64,000 bases of DNA from positions 53,255,201 through 53,319,200 of the forward strand of contig NC_134463.1 of the NCBI RefSeq assembly GCF_047948215.1, read 5' to 3'. The stretch's first letter is position 1. Each line of letters begins with the position of its first letter. Shown piece by piece: positions 25,178 through 35,935 of this stretch. Origin of the DNA: Lycorma delicatula. Taxonomy: Eukaryota > Arthropoda > Insecta > Hemiptera > Fulgoridae. The position numbers and the translations under genes were made by a program. The notes below the pieces were generated by a model. The model made no database searches. It saw only the letters and a list, made by a program, of their open reading frames with translations, and was not told where the DNA came from.

Positions 25178-25475
25178 AAAAATTAATTATATTAAGAAAT
25201 AAATAAAAAAATAATAATTTTAAGAAATTTTGTAATGTAACACTGATGCAGTATACATTTTTAGGTATTGTAATATTCATTGTTGTGGATACCTAATTTT
25301 GTAGAAAAAAAATTCTACGTTCATACATCTTGTAATTTTAAGATGTTATTGTTGTGGGTTCTCCAGGTTTTTAATACCAAAGTTGAATTGATTAAAAAAA
25401 AAGATCATGAATAAAAATTGTATCTTTATTGAATCTCCTGTTCATACATCATATTGCATATTTTAATATTATAAT

Positions 25476-25716
25476 CCTCCTCTATGAATCATGAGACCTT
25501 GCCGTTGGTGAGGGGGCTTGAGTGCTCAGGGATACAGAGTAGCTGGACCGAAGGTGCAACCATATCGGAGAGGTATCTGTTTGAGAGCCAGACTAAGGAA
25601 TGATTCCTGAAAGAGGGCAGCAGCTCTTTCAGTAGTTGTTAGGGGCGTGAGTCAGGACGACTTAAACGGCCGTATCAACATCACTCAGTCCTCTGAGTAC
25701 TGCGCAGCTGAAAGCA
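25476..25716 (+). promoter_or_regulatory. GC-rich 5' leader of the LINE
   Basis: This leader is much richer in G+C than its surroundings (GTTGGTGAGGGGGCTTGAG, GGACCGAAGGTGCAACC) and contains several short complementary stretches. It probably carries the internal promoter, since LINEs must bring their own. Some arthropod LINEs carry a self-cleaving HDV-like ribozyme at this place. I could not fold this one convincingly into that structure, so that remains speculation. Confidence 0.5.
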
Positions 25717-28700
25717 ATGGAAAACTACAGCTGCTTTTTTTTCCAAGAAAATGTGGCTCTGCATTTTCACATAACAATAATGGAGGCGCCTTCCTTGGTA
25801 AAATATTCCGGAGGTAAAATAGTCCCCCGTTCGGATCTCCGGGTGGGGACTACTAAGGAAGGGGTCACCAGAAAATTAAAAAATAACATTCTACGAGTCG
25901 GAGCGTGGAATGTTAGAAGCTTAAAAAAGGTTGGTAGGCTAGAAAATTTAAAAAGGGAAATGGATAGGGTGAATGTGGATATAGTAGGAATTAGTGAGGT
26001 TCGGTGGGAAGAGGAAGGCGATTTTTGGTCAGGTGATTTTAGAGTAATTAACTCAGCGTCAAATAATGGGCAGGCAGGAGTAGGTTTCGTGATGAACAAG
26101 AAGATAGGGAGGAGAGTGGAGTATTTCAAAACGCATAGCGATAGAATCATTGTAATAAGGATAAAATCAAAACCTAAACCGACAACGATTGTTAACGTTT
26201 ATATGCCTACAAGCGCCCATGATGATGATGAGGTAGAGTGTGTATACGAAGAGATTGATGAAGCAATTAAACACGTAAAAGGAGATGAAAATTTAATAAT
26301 AGTTGGAGATTGGAATGCAAGCATTGGAAAAGGCAAGGAAGGAAATATAGTGGGTGAATACGGGCTGGGCAAAAGGAATGAAAGAGGGGACCGACTTATA
26401 GAGTTTTGCACGAAGTATAATTTAGTAATTGCCAACACCCAATTTAAAAATCATAATAGAAGAATATACACTTGGAAAAAGCCAGGCGATACTGCAAGGT
26501 ATCAGATAGATTATATCATGGTTAAGCAAAGATTTAGAAATCAACTCGTTGACTGCAAAACTTACCCTGGAGCAGACATTGATAGCGACCATAATTTGAT
26601 GATAATGAAATGTAGATTGGGGTTTAAAAACCTGAAGAAAAGGTGTCAGATGAATAGGTGGAATTTAGAGAAGCTTGAGGAAGAGGAGGTAAAGAAGATT
26701 TTTGAGGAGGACATCGCAAGAGGTCTGAGTAAAAAAGATAAGGTAGAAAATGTAGAAGAAGAATGGGAGAATGTTAAAAAGGAAATTCTTAAATCAGCAG
26801 AAGCAAACTTAGGCGGAATAAAGAGAACTGGTAGAAAACCTTGGGTTTCAGACGATATATTGCAGCTGATGGATGAACGTAGAAAATATAAGAATGCTAG
26901 TGATGAAGAAAGTAAAAGGAACTATCGGCAATTAAGAAATGCTATAAACAGGAAGTGCAAACTGGTGAAAGAAAAGTGGATTAAAGAAAAGTGTTCAGAA
27001 GTGGAAAGAGAAATGAACATTGGTAAAATAGACGGAGCATACAGGAAAGTTAAGGAAAATTTTGGGGTACATAAATTAAAATGTAATAATGTGTTAAACA
27101 AAGATGGTACACCAATATATAATACGAAAGGTAAAGTCGATAGATGGGTGGAATATATTGAAGAGTTATACGGAGGAAATGAATTAGAAAATGGTGTTAT
27201 AGAGGAAGAAGAGGAAGTTGAGGAGGATGAAATGGGAGAAACAATACTGAGATCTGAATTTAAGAGAGCATTAAAAGATTTAAATGGCAGAAAGGCTCCT
27301 GGAATAGACGGAATACCTGTAGAATTACTGCGCAGTGCAGGTGAGGAAGCGATTGATAGATTATACAAACTGGTGTGTAATATTTATGAAAATGGGGAAT
27401 TTCCATCAGACTTCAAAAAAAGTGTTATAGTTATGATACCAAAGAAAGCAGGGGCAGATAAATGTGAAGAATACAGAACAATTAGTTTAACTAGTCATGC
27501 ATCAAAAATCTTAACTAGAATTTTATACAGAAGAATTGAGAGGAGAGTGGAAGAAGTGTTAGGAGAAGACCAATTTGGTTTCAGGAAAAGTATAGGGACA
27601 AGGGAAGCAATTTTAGGCCTCAGATTAATAGTAGAAGGAAGATTAAAGAAAAACAAACCGACATACTTGGCGTTTATAGACCTAGAAAAGGCTTTCGATA
27701 ACGTAGACTGGAATAAAATGTTCAGCATTTTAAAAAAATTAGGGTTCAAATACAGAGATAGAAGAACAATTGCTAACATGTACAGGAACCAAACAGCAAC
27801 AATAATAATTGAAGAACATAAGAAAGAAGCCCTAATAAGAAAGGGAGTCCGACAAGGATGTTCCCTATCGCCGTTACTTTTTAATCTTTACATGGAACTA
27901 GCAGTTAATGATGTTAAAGAACAATTTAGATTCGGAGTAACAGTACAAGGTGAAAAGATAAAGATGCTACGATTTGCTGATGATATAGTAATTCTAGCCG
28001 AGAGTAAAAAGGATTTAGAAGAAACAATGAACGGCATAGATGAAGTCCTACGCAAAAACTATTGCATGAAAATAAACAAGAACAAAACAAAAGTAATGAA
28101 ATGTAGTAGAAATAACAAAGATGGACCACTGAATGTGAAAATAGGAGGAGAAAAGATTATGGAGGTAGAAGAATTTTGTTATTTGGGAAGTAAAATTACT
28201 AAAGATGGACGAAGCAGGAGCGATATAAAATGCCGAATAGCACAAGCTAAACGAGCCTTCAGTAAGAAATATAATTTGTTTACATCAAAAATTAATTTAA
28301 ATGTCAGGAAAAGATTTTTGAAAGTGTATGTTTGGAGTGTCGCTTTATATGGAAGTGAAACTTGGACAATCGGAGTATCTGAGAAGAAAAGATTAGAAGC
28401 TTTTGAAATGTGGTGCTATAGGAGAATTTTAAAAATCAGATGGGTGGATAAAGTGACAAATGAAGAGGTATTGCGGCAAATAGATGAAGAAAGTAGCATT
28501 TGGAAAAATATAGTTAAAAGAAGAAACAGACTTATAGGCCACATACTAAGGCATCCTGGAATAGTCGCTTTAATATTGGAAGGACAGGTAGAAGAGAAAA
28601 ATTGTGTAGGCAGGCCACGTTTGGAGTATGTAAAACAAATTGTTGGGGATGTAGGATGTAGAGTGTATACTGAAATGAAACGACTAGCACTAGATAGGGA

Positions 28701-28737
28701 ATCTTGGAGAGCTGCATCAAACCAGTCAAATGACTGA
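25717..28737 (+). CDS. LINE endonuclease/reverse transcriptase, 1006 aa
   Basis: The protein nicks target DNA and copies its own RNA there. An APE-like endonuclease spans about residues 58-300: WN at 64-65, the metal-binding Glu in ISEVRW (Glu94), VNVYMP (Tyr162), VGDWNAS (Asp198, Asn200) and the closing SDH (290-292). A lysine/glutamate-rich linker follows (about 320-510). The reverse transcriptase spans about 510-800: KAPGIDGIP (526-534), Asp655 in FIDLEKAFD, RQGCSLSP (712-719) and the FADD box with Asp755 and Asp756. A C-terminal part (WCYRRILKIRWVDKV, LIGHILRH, GRPRLEYV) is usual for these elements. Every catalytic residue expected is present and there is no stop or frameshift. The first ATG is used; a second at 25782 would still keep both domains. 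It could be functional if transcribed. Confidence 0.93.
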   Translation: MENYSCFFFQENVALHFHITIMEAPSLVKYSGGKIVPRSDLRVGTTKEGVTRKLKNNILRVGAWNVRSLKKVGRLENLKREMDRVNVDIVGISEVRWEEEGDFWSGDFRVINSASNNGQAGVGFVMNKKIGRRVEYFKTHSDRIIVIRIKSKPKPTTIVNVYMPTSAHDDDEVECVYEEIDEAIKHVKGDENLIIVGDWNASIGKGKEGNIVGEYGLGKRNERGDRLIEFCTKYNLVIANTQFKNHNRRIYTWKKPGDTARYQIDYIMVKQRFRNQLVDCKTYPGADIDSDHNLMIMKCRLGFKNLKKRCQMNRWNLEKLEEEEVKKIFEEDIARGLSKKDKVENVEEEWENVKKEILKSAEANLGGIKRTGRKPWVSDDILQLMDERRKYKNASDEESKRNYRQLRNAINRKCKLVKEKWIKEKCSEVEREMNIGKIDGAYRKVKENFGVHKLKCNNVLNKDGTPIYNTKGKVDRWVEYIEELYGGNELENGVIEEEEEVEEDEMGETILRSEFKRALKDLNGRKAPGIDGIPVELLRSAGEEAIDRLYKLVCNIYENGEFPSDFKKSVIVMIPKKAGADKCEEYRTISLTSHASKILTRILYRRIERRVEEVLGEDQFGFRKSIGTREAILGLRLIVEGRLKKNKPTYLAFIDLEKAFDNVDWNKMFSILKKLGFKYRDRRTIANMYRNQTATIIIEEHKKEALIRKGVRQGCSLSPLLFNLYMELAVNDVKEQFRFGVTVQGEKIKMLRFADDIVILAESKKDLEETMNGIDEVLRKNYCMKINKNKTKVMKCSRNNKDGPLNVKIGGEKIMEVEEFCYLGSKITKDGRSRSDIKCRIAQAKRAFSKKYNLFTSKINLNVRKRFLKVYVWSVALYGSETWTIGVSEKKRLEAFEMWCYRRILKIRWVDKVTNEEVLRQIDEESSIWKNIVKRRNRLIGHILRHPGIVALILEGQVEEKNCVGRPRLEYVKQIVGDVGCRVYTEMKRLALDRESWRAASNQSND
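28723..28736 (+). promoter_or_regulatory. Palindrome at the LINE 3' end
   Basis: CAGTCA-AA-TGACTG forms a perfect 6-bp hairpin with a 2-base loop, overlapping the stop codon and directly preceding the poly(A) tail. The same 14 bases are kept in the truncated antisense copy (35949-35962). A 3'-terminal stem is a plausible recognition site for the element's reverse transcriptase; this function is inferred. Confidence 0.5.
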
Positions 28738-28766
28738 AGACAAAAAAAAAAAAAAAATATTATAAT

Positions 28767-31700
28767 AATTTACCCTAAACCTGAAATTGAAATTAGCTTG
28801 ATCAGCTATGTTGTAAAGAAAAATGTCATTAGTTTACATTGTGTCAGTCATTTCAAGATAATTTTAAATTTATTCTCAGTAGTCACTGTTCTTAAGAACT
28901 TTTGTTTGTTGTAATCAGGCCTAGTTAGAAAGTCTTTGAAGATTTTCTTTACTGTAGCCTTGGGTATATTCAGTTATAAACTGAAATTTTAAGTTGATTT
29001 CTTTGGAATACGAATAAGTGTATGTTTGTTGCAGTTCTCAGTTACTTCATATGCAGTAATTGGTTTGTTCTGTGTGTAAATTTCATTTATTTATTTAAGT
29101 ATTAAATTGTAAGATTATAAAAATACTTAAATATGTAATACACTGTACCATGAAAGTGAAATTTATGAAAAGTTCATATTCATTATGAGGTAGTCAAAAA
29201 TTCGGTTAAGGAAGTAGTAATAATACTGAGGAAAAAATGTTTATTTATTTTACATTAACATTATAATTTTCATTAATGCTAATTTACTTTAACATTTAAA
29301 ATTAAATAATGGTAATTTAAAATTTAAATAACTGATCTTAAAATTATATTTCTTCTGGTCTGCAGTTGTGACGAGTTGTAGCTGAGAATTATTGCCCACT
29401 TTTGGGATTTCTAAGGGCATTGCTGGCATATATAATGTGTTAGGCATATGCCGCTAGAAATCCCAGACTGTGCAACGACATTGATGATCATACTTGTTTC
29501 CAGTCATTCCCGATCGTGTAATTTTTTCCATGTTGATACATTGATGTAATAAGCTATTATTCTATTTTTGATGTAAACACTTAAAAATTAAAATAAAACA
29601 GTTTTATTATACTTTTCTTTCAGTTAACATTATAAAGTTTAATTTTTTAAGTTTATTATTAAGTCTTAAAAAAATTTGTTATTCTTTTTATTAGATGTTT
29701 ATCCCCTTTTTTTTGTAAGTCCCTTACTTAAATTATCACCTTTTATTTAATCAGTCAGCAACATTAAAATGTGTATTTACATAATTTTTTAAAAATTACA
29801 AATATATTCATAACATTTAATTTTAATTACATAAATTAATTTATTATAGTCTTTTTTATATTTATTATTTTTTTTCTTGATTAAAATCCACTAATTTTTT
29901 GTTTAGTGAAAACAAAAATTATGAAATTAAAAAAAATAACCTAAAAATTACAAAAATTGGCTTTAATTTGATGCTCCGTATCAGATTTGTTGACAGATAA
30001 AAGAACAATTTTAATAGTAATGGAGACATAACACCAATACTGTACAACTTGTTATAATGAAAACATCATTGGTTCTTAATTGTTGAAAATAATTGTCTGA
30101 CCATAAAAGGGTTATTCTAAAGTCAATTTCTAATTGACTTATAATAAAGTGATTGCCATAGCAACACAGGCACACATAGTTATGACTTAGTCATCAGTAA
30201 TCTATCATTAAACTTCTATCTGTTCCAGACTTTTTTGTATTAGTTTTAGTTGGGTTTGATGAAACATGAAACCATTGTTTTCACCAGCAGTAACCTGCTT
30301 GACAAGATTCATATTCATATTTTGCAAATGGAAGAACTGCTGAGATCCAAGAATTATATGATAGTACTGTGGAAGGGTTGTACCAGAGATTTATAGAAAG
30401 GTATGTATGTTTATGATTAGGAAAAGGATAACAGTTGGTCATGACTGATTATGAATCTGTCCCAGGTTTCATGAATAAAGTAATGTCAGAAGTTTATTAT
30501 GAAAAATTTTCATGGGTTTAAGCAAAATGAATTGCATATTATGCCCATGAAGGATATTTTTATGCAGGATTACCAAGATGAGGAAATGGTAAGCTTTTCT
30601 TTGAAACTAATGAGGAACTTGTTAACATTAATATCCAGTCAGATAACTAGTTCTTCAACAAATGTGTACAAAAATTGGTGTTATACCAAGTAGTGGTATA
30701 GCATACTTTAGTGTGGGTAACAATAAAATAAGAAGTCATTTATACCCACATGTAATAAAATTATATTTTCTATTCCTTTTTTTTAATTAATCAATTGGAA
30801 ATCAGTTCTGGAGAGAGTTTGTGAAACTTACAACTGAACACTATTTTCTTTTTAAAAGAAAATATATTTTATTTAGAAGAACAAATGTTTGCTAATGTGT
30901 TGATTAGCTTTATCATAAAGAAGGAATGAATCCATCATTTCCTTTAACAAAAGCTAATAATATTTTTACATAGCAATAAAATATTAATCATTAAAATAAT
31001 ACTGGTAACAATCTATAACAGAAAAAAAAATTATACATAAAATTAAATGTAAATGAAAAATTGATACCAAATGTTAGGCAAATTAATACAATTTTAATTT
31101 GACTTTTATACTAGCCAGTGTTTCACAGTTTTATGCAAATTATGACTCACAATGATTTATAAAATAATAGTGAAAAATGAAAGTACTTTTGTTTCACCTT
31201 TCTTCAGTTGGTCTTCTTTTTTTTTTTAATAGAACAGATTTAATGTTGAAATGAAACTCCATAGGTTAATAGAAAAGTGAGGTTATATGCTTCATATTTA
31301 TTACTAATTATATAATGTGATTAGAGAAAATAATGTTCTAGAGCAGCAATTCTCAACCAAAAAAAAAAAAGTTGTAACTTTTTTAGCAACCCCCAAAAAG
31401 TAAAAAAAAAGCACATGAATATTTCACGTCCTGAAACCAATGAAACCTAGTTAGTTGTGGTTGTTTGATAAACTATGCAATGAAATGGGTGAAAAGAAAA
31501 AATATCTTCTTTTCCATACAGAATTCAGATTGTTATCACAGGGGAAGTTCTAACCCAGTTATTGGAATTACGAGACAAGTTAATAATAATTGAATTGTTA
31601 ACTTCAATTTCAACAGGTTTGCTCAAAATGTAACAAGATTAAAGATAAAAATGAGTAGAATTGTTGAAAATTAGACTACCTAAATATTTCTTGAGATCAA

Positions 31701-32620
31701 AGGCATAGTGCAAGAAGCCCTACTAGGTGGGTAATTTGGGATTTGCTAATTTTATATATATTAGTACATTAGCTTTGTGTGAAATTCCAATAAACCTTAT
31801 GTTGATGGGTTATACCAACCCATATATATATATATATATTCTGTTTTCATTAATTTTTAATAATTTATTAGAATAGTAATTATTCATTATATTTTTGCTG
31901 ATATTCAAACAGAAAAAAGAGGTTGTAATTTAAAATTGAATTGTTTGTTATAAACAAAAACCAATTTGCTTAATAAAACATAGTGTAAAAACAATAGCAT
32001 CAATCATAGGATGATCACTAAGTCAAATAAAAATGTTTTGAAGTATAATTGAGTTTAGTTGTTATATAAGCATTTTAAAATCTATATTAATGTTCCCAAC
32101 CATCATGGACAAGAACATGAGCTGGAGGTGCGGGTTAATTATTTATTAAATCACTAAAATTACACAAATCTTAAACAATATGCTAGCAGCACAATTCTCT
32201 CCAAAACTTTTAGTGTTGCTAATTTAATTATTCTTAAAAAATGTTATCATATTTTGTTTTACGGTTCCACAATTAATGAATAAGCATTCTTATTCAATTA
32301 GTAAAGAATATTAAAAAAAAAAATATAAATTGCAATGAGAAAAAATAATTTACTCAAAATTCTAAGCGTGTTATTACATTGAAAACTGATTGTAATTTTA
32401 TTTGTATGTTGCTTTAAACACAAGCCAATTCAATTGAAAGTTAATTTTACTTTTACATTTTTGTAAAATTTGAATAAAGTAAAATTATTTCTTAATTACA
32501 TTGTATTAAAAACTGTTTTTTATTTTTGTTTAGAAATAATTATTTCGTAAAACCCTGAAAATTATACGCAACAAATAGATATATTATAGGTACAAATTTA
32601 GTACTGTTTTTAACAGGGAG
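28767..32620. other. Unassigned A+T-rich sequence
   Basis: No gene is supported. A stretch near 30290-30690 has several short frames (for example TAEIQELYDSTVEGLYQRF) that may be an old pseudogene, but nothing identifies it. Position 31822-31839 is a short TA microsatellite. A hairpin at 29403-29465 is given separately. Confidence 0.45.
29403..29465. repeat. Imperfect hairpin of pre-miRNA size
   Basis: TGGGATTTCTA (29403-29413) pairs perfectly with TAGAAATCCCA (29455-29465). After a two-by-two mismatch the stem continues with GGCAT against ATGCC, then weaker pairs and a loop of about 18 bases. The total is about 63 bases. It could be a microRNA precursor, a degraded MITE or chance; one strand alone cannot decide. 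Confidence 0.45.
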
Positions 32621-32629
32621 GATTTATGG

Positions 32630-32893
32630 TACTCGCATATAGAGAGCGTTAGCAATAGTACAAAAGACAGGAGTTGTTTATAGACGTTAACAGGTCGGTC
32701 AGTCGTTATTGTTTGCAAGCGTTTAAAAACGTTCGTTGTCTTGGTTGTATTGTGTTATTGTTCTTGTGTAAATTACATGCCTATTTAGTTTCAGTTATAT
32801 GCCTATTTATATTGCAGTGATAATATCATCGGTTATTTTTACAATGACGTTGTGTTGCTGAAAATTAATCGCGATAGTGTTTTCTTTCAGAAG
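32630..32893 (+). promoter_or_regulatory. Possible promoter / untranslated first exon
   Basis: This patch is richer in G+C and CpG than the flanks and contains an arthropod initiator-like TCAGTC near 32699, with a plausible donor, AAG|GTAATG, at 32894. There is no ATG-initiated coding frame of note. It resembles the first non-coding exon of an insect gene whose coding part would lie outside the recognisable region. Evidence is thin. Confidence 0.2.
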
Positions 32894-34260
32894 GTAATGA
32901 ATGATGATGATAAAATTTATTCTAAGATAAGTGATTATAGTTAACAAATTATAGTTATTATTATAGTTTGTTTTGTTCAACACAAATTTTTCATTATAGT
33001 TAAAAGTAATCTGAAATGTTAAAGAAAGGAGTCAATTAAAATTTATTTAGTTTAATGAAGTATTGAAAAATTTGAACGCTTGTTCAAATTTGTCAATTTA
33101 TTTTACAATGTAATTTTTATTAAACTTTGAAAGTTTTACATTTTGATAGTCGAATATTTAAATTCTATCGGGGACATTATATTTTATACAGGTTATTTAC
33201 AATGTTACAAAATTTGTTTTACATTTTACTAAAACATTTTTGTAGATGATCCATTTAGGATATACTGTGCAATCGTTTACATAAACGTCCATAACCTACA
33301 CGGTATAACCTAAGTGTAGTTTAATAAACAATGTTGAAACAGTTACTAGTTTTAATGAGTTGTTAATAGAGTACCGACACTCTTAGTTAAGTGCTAATTA
33401 CTTATAATTGATGTTAAATAATGTATTTATATTCATACTTCTGTTTTATTGAAATTCAATTTATTACTTTTTGGAAACGACAGTAAGTTTTATTTTATTC
33501 ATTAAGAAATTGTATTATTTTAACCACTCCAACATTTTAAACTATTTATACTACTTAAGTATTGGCCATTTTTAACAATAATCATTCGTTAGTATTTTTT
33601 TTTTTATATAGATTAAAAAAAAAATATGAGAAAAAACAACTACTAAATATATTAAAACAGCGAGAACGTGAATTCATGTAAGTATCTCATACTGTTGCGG
33701 TTTATCCATTTCTTCAGTTTAGATTTTTTTTTTCAGTCAATGCTAAAAATTTAATTCTTCTAGCTGTTGCAGTCCAATTTATATTTTGGCTATTTTTCAA
33801 TAACTGATCCAGTGATTCGATTGTTTTATTTCTCGACAACTCTGTATACGAGTTGATAAAAAAATAAAAAACAAAAATCTCCTTTCTATATTGACATCTT
33901 CTTTCCTTCAGTTTCATGAACGATTAGTTTATATAAGTTTATATATGGATTTATGAAATTTTATATGACGACTAGTAAAGGGAGAATATTAATATATTTT
34001 TTGAAAAAAATTGCATTCGGAGATGAATACTTGGTACTTCTGCATTTTAGGTGGTACCGCAGTTTGAAAAAAAAAAAATTTCTCTAAAAGTGAACTGATT
34101 TTATTGATTTGTGACAAATTGTTTTACTTATTTTGACTTTACTTTGGTCAATTTTAGGCTTATTTTACATGCTGATTACGAATATGTTGTTCTGCTGATT
34201 AGCAGATCAGTATATTTTGAGAATATTTTTGTAGAATTATTTTTTTAAATTTCAATGTAT
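32894..34260. other. Unassigned A+T-rich sequence
   Basis: No gene, repeat family or transposon was recognised. The minus-strand frame at 33714-33917 is short and without a domain. Confidence 0.5.
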
Positions 34261-34390
34261 ATTTGGTGGTTGGGTTCAATTAACCACACATCTCAGGAAT
34301 GGTCGAACTGAGACTGTACAAGACTACACTTCATTTACATTCATACATATATCATCCTCCGAAGCAATACCTTTTGGTGATTCCGGACGG
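34261..34390 (+). repeat. SINE-A 3' part
   Basis: TTTGGTGGTTGGGTTCAATT, then ACCACACATCTCAGGAATGG and ACAAGACTACACTTCATTTA, match closely the 3' two-thirds of the complete SINE-A at 57844-58158. The tRNA-like head is missing, so this copy is 5'-truncated, as expected for LINE-dependent retroposition. Confidence 0.75.
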
Positions 34391-34857
34391 AAAAAAAGGT
34401 TATTTAATATAATCACAAATATAGTATCATCAGCTTTATTTGTAACTTAGCATTTATACAGGTGGTACCACTGATGTATACTGTTGGAGCCTGTATCAAC
34501 AGCAACTAAGAAAAGAGCATTGCGCATATATACGCTTTTCAAATAGTAGTTTAAAGTATAGCTGAATGAAACTCATTTTCGTTTAATACAACCTTAAGCA
34601 CGGCTGTTTTGGCGCGTAATTTTGACGACTTAAGTGAGTTTAGGTTGCAAGATTTGTTCAATGTCACTAGAACGGTCAGGAGTAGTATAGACTGGGCAAT
34701 GACTTAGGGATTGCTAAAAATCACGTTGTGTGTGAAAACGGACACTCTGTGGAATGCAGTGAAATGAGATTTGGAAGAAAAAAATTCTACGGATGGATTT
34801 ATTTGCCGGTTGTTCAGCAGATCGTGCCCTTGTAGAATTATTGATTTTTTAAATTTT
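34391..34857. other. Unassigned sequence with a GC-richer segment
   Basis: Positions about 34595-34830 are richer in G+C and give short protein-like stretches on the plus strand in changing frames. They may be an old pseudogene, but no family can be named. Nothing else was seen. Confidence 0.35.
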
Positions 34858-34990
34858 ATCGCAATTATTTATTTAAATAATCAAAACATTACTGTTAATT
34901 AGTCGAGGTTAGCGAGCGTAAGTTTGGTTAATTTATATCTATAATTATTAGCAGCAGACTTTTGGGTTATTATTAAATAACATCATCCGA
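34858..34990 (-). mobile_element. MITE copy 3, partial and rearranged
   Basis: In inverted orientation this matches the left interior of the MITE at 57531-58280 (AATAATCAAAACATTACTGT, TTAATTAGTCGAGGTTAGCG). A segment resembling the right interior (CTTTTGGGTTATTATTAA) then follows directly. The terminal repeats are missing on both sides. Confidence 0.6.
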
Positions 34991-35935
34991 AGTCAAAAAA
35001 TATCAAAAGAATAACATATTCGTAATCAGCATGTAGAATAGGTTGAAGATATAAATTTCTAAGGATAGAATATATGTACAGGTATACACAGCAAAATTAT
35101 TTTAATTTTTTTTCAGGAATATTAATTTTTGATAACCCTGAAAAAGAATTATTTAAATTTGACTACACTAGAAAGATTTTCATTAAATTTAATCAATCAC
35201 CATTAAGATGTAGGAACTCTCTCCATCTCCCAGTATCACCTTTTAGACATGTATCTTATCATTGTTGTTAATACTTATGAATAACTGCTAAGGAATTTAG
35301 TATGAAAAAACATTAATTCCGACAATATAAAAATAGAAATATTATTAATTCAATAATATCTACTTATTGTTTTTTTTTTTTTTTTTTTGCTTATACTATA
35401 CAACCTCATCTTTAATTTTTTTATTCTTTAACTTTCTTATTTTTAAAAGCAGGTTATGTATTTGACCCGCCGCATATTTTTTTTATGTTTGTTCGCTCAT
35501 AACGCTTTTCCTATTAATCCGTTTGAAATAGATTTTATTGCAATCGAATCAGCTGCTTTTCGCGGTAGTATCATGATATTGAAGAAATTTTTTAGATACA
35601 AAATATCGGTCTGAAAATTGATAAGAAAAAGTTTTTCGCCGTCCGGCGGGTCGGTAGGGACAGTGGGAATCTTGATATTCTTTATGTATTGCGTCACGGT
35701 AGATGTTGTTTTATGTTCTTCTATAGGGCAGGTAATGTGAGTTTCTGCGCAAGATATATAGCATCGTTAATAAAATCATAAAAAAATCGAGATATCTCGT
35801 TTTAACCTTTCATACCCAGTATACTTTATACATAATATACAGATTGACAGGGACTGTGGGAATCTTATAATTCTATATACGTGCATCCACATTACATGGA
35901 CTTTATGTCGATTCCATTTTTAAAAAAAAAATTTT
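34991..35935. other. Unassigned A+T-rich sequence
   Basis: No gene is supported. There is a run of 21 T at about 35368-35388. A GC-richer stretch near 35630-35700 (GTCCGGCGGGTCGGTAGGG) has no recognised origin. Confidence 0.45.

Larger units (their letters stand above)
25476..28755 (+). mobile_element. Full-length RTE-like LINE with intact ORF
   Basis: The element runs from CCTCCTCTATGAATC to a poly(A) tail (28742-28755). An 11-bp direct repeat, AATATTATAAT, flanks it at 25465-25475 and 28756-28766, the target duplication left by target-primed reverse transcription. It has a GC-richer 5' leader of about 240 bases, one ORF of 1006 codons and almost no 3' UTR. A single endonuclease-plus-RT ORF in a 3.3-kb element is the RTE-type plan. 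Assignment to RTE rather than a related clade rests on general resemblance. A truncated relative lies antisense at 35936-36731. Confidence 0.9.

Noticed and set aside
26199..28729. Frames antisense to the LINE ORF
   Set aside because: They are shadows of the coding strand with no motif of their own.
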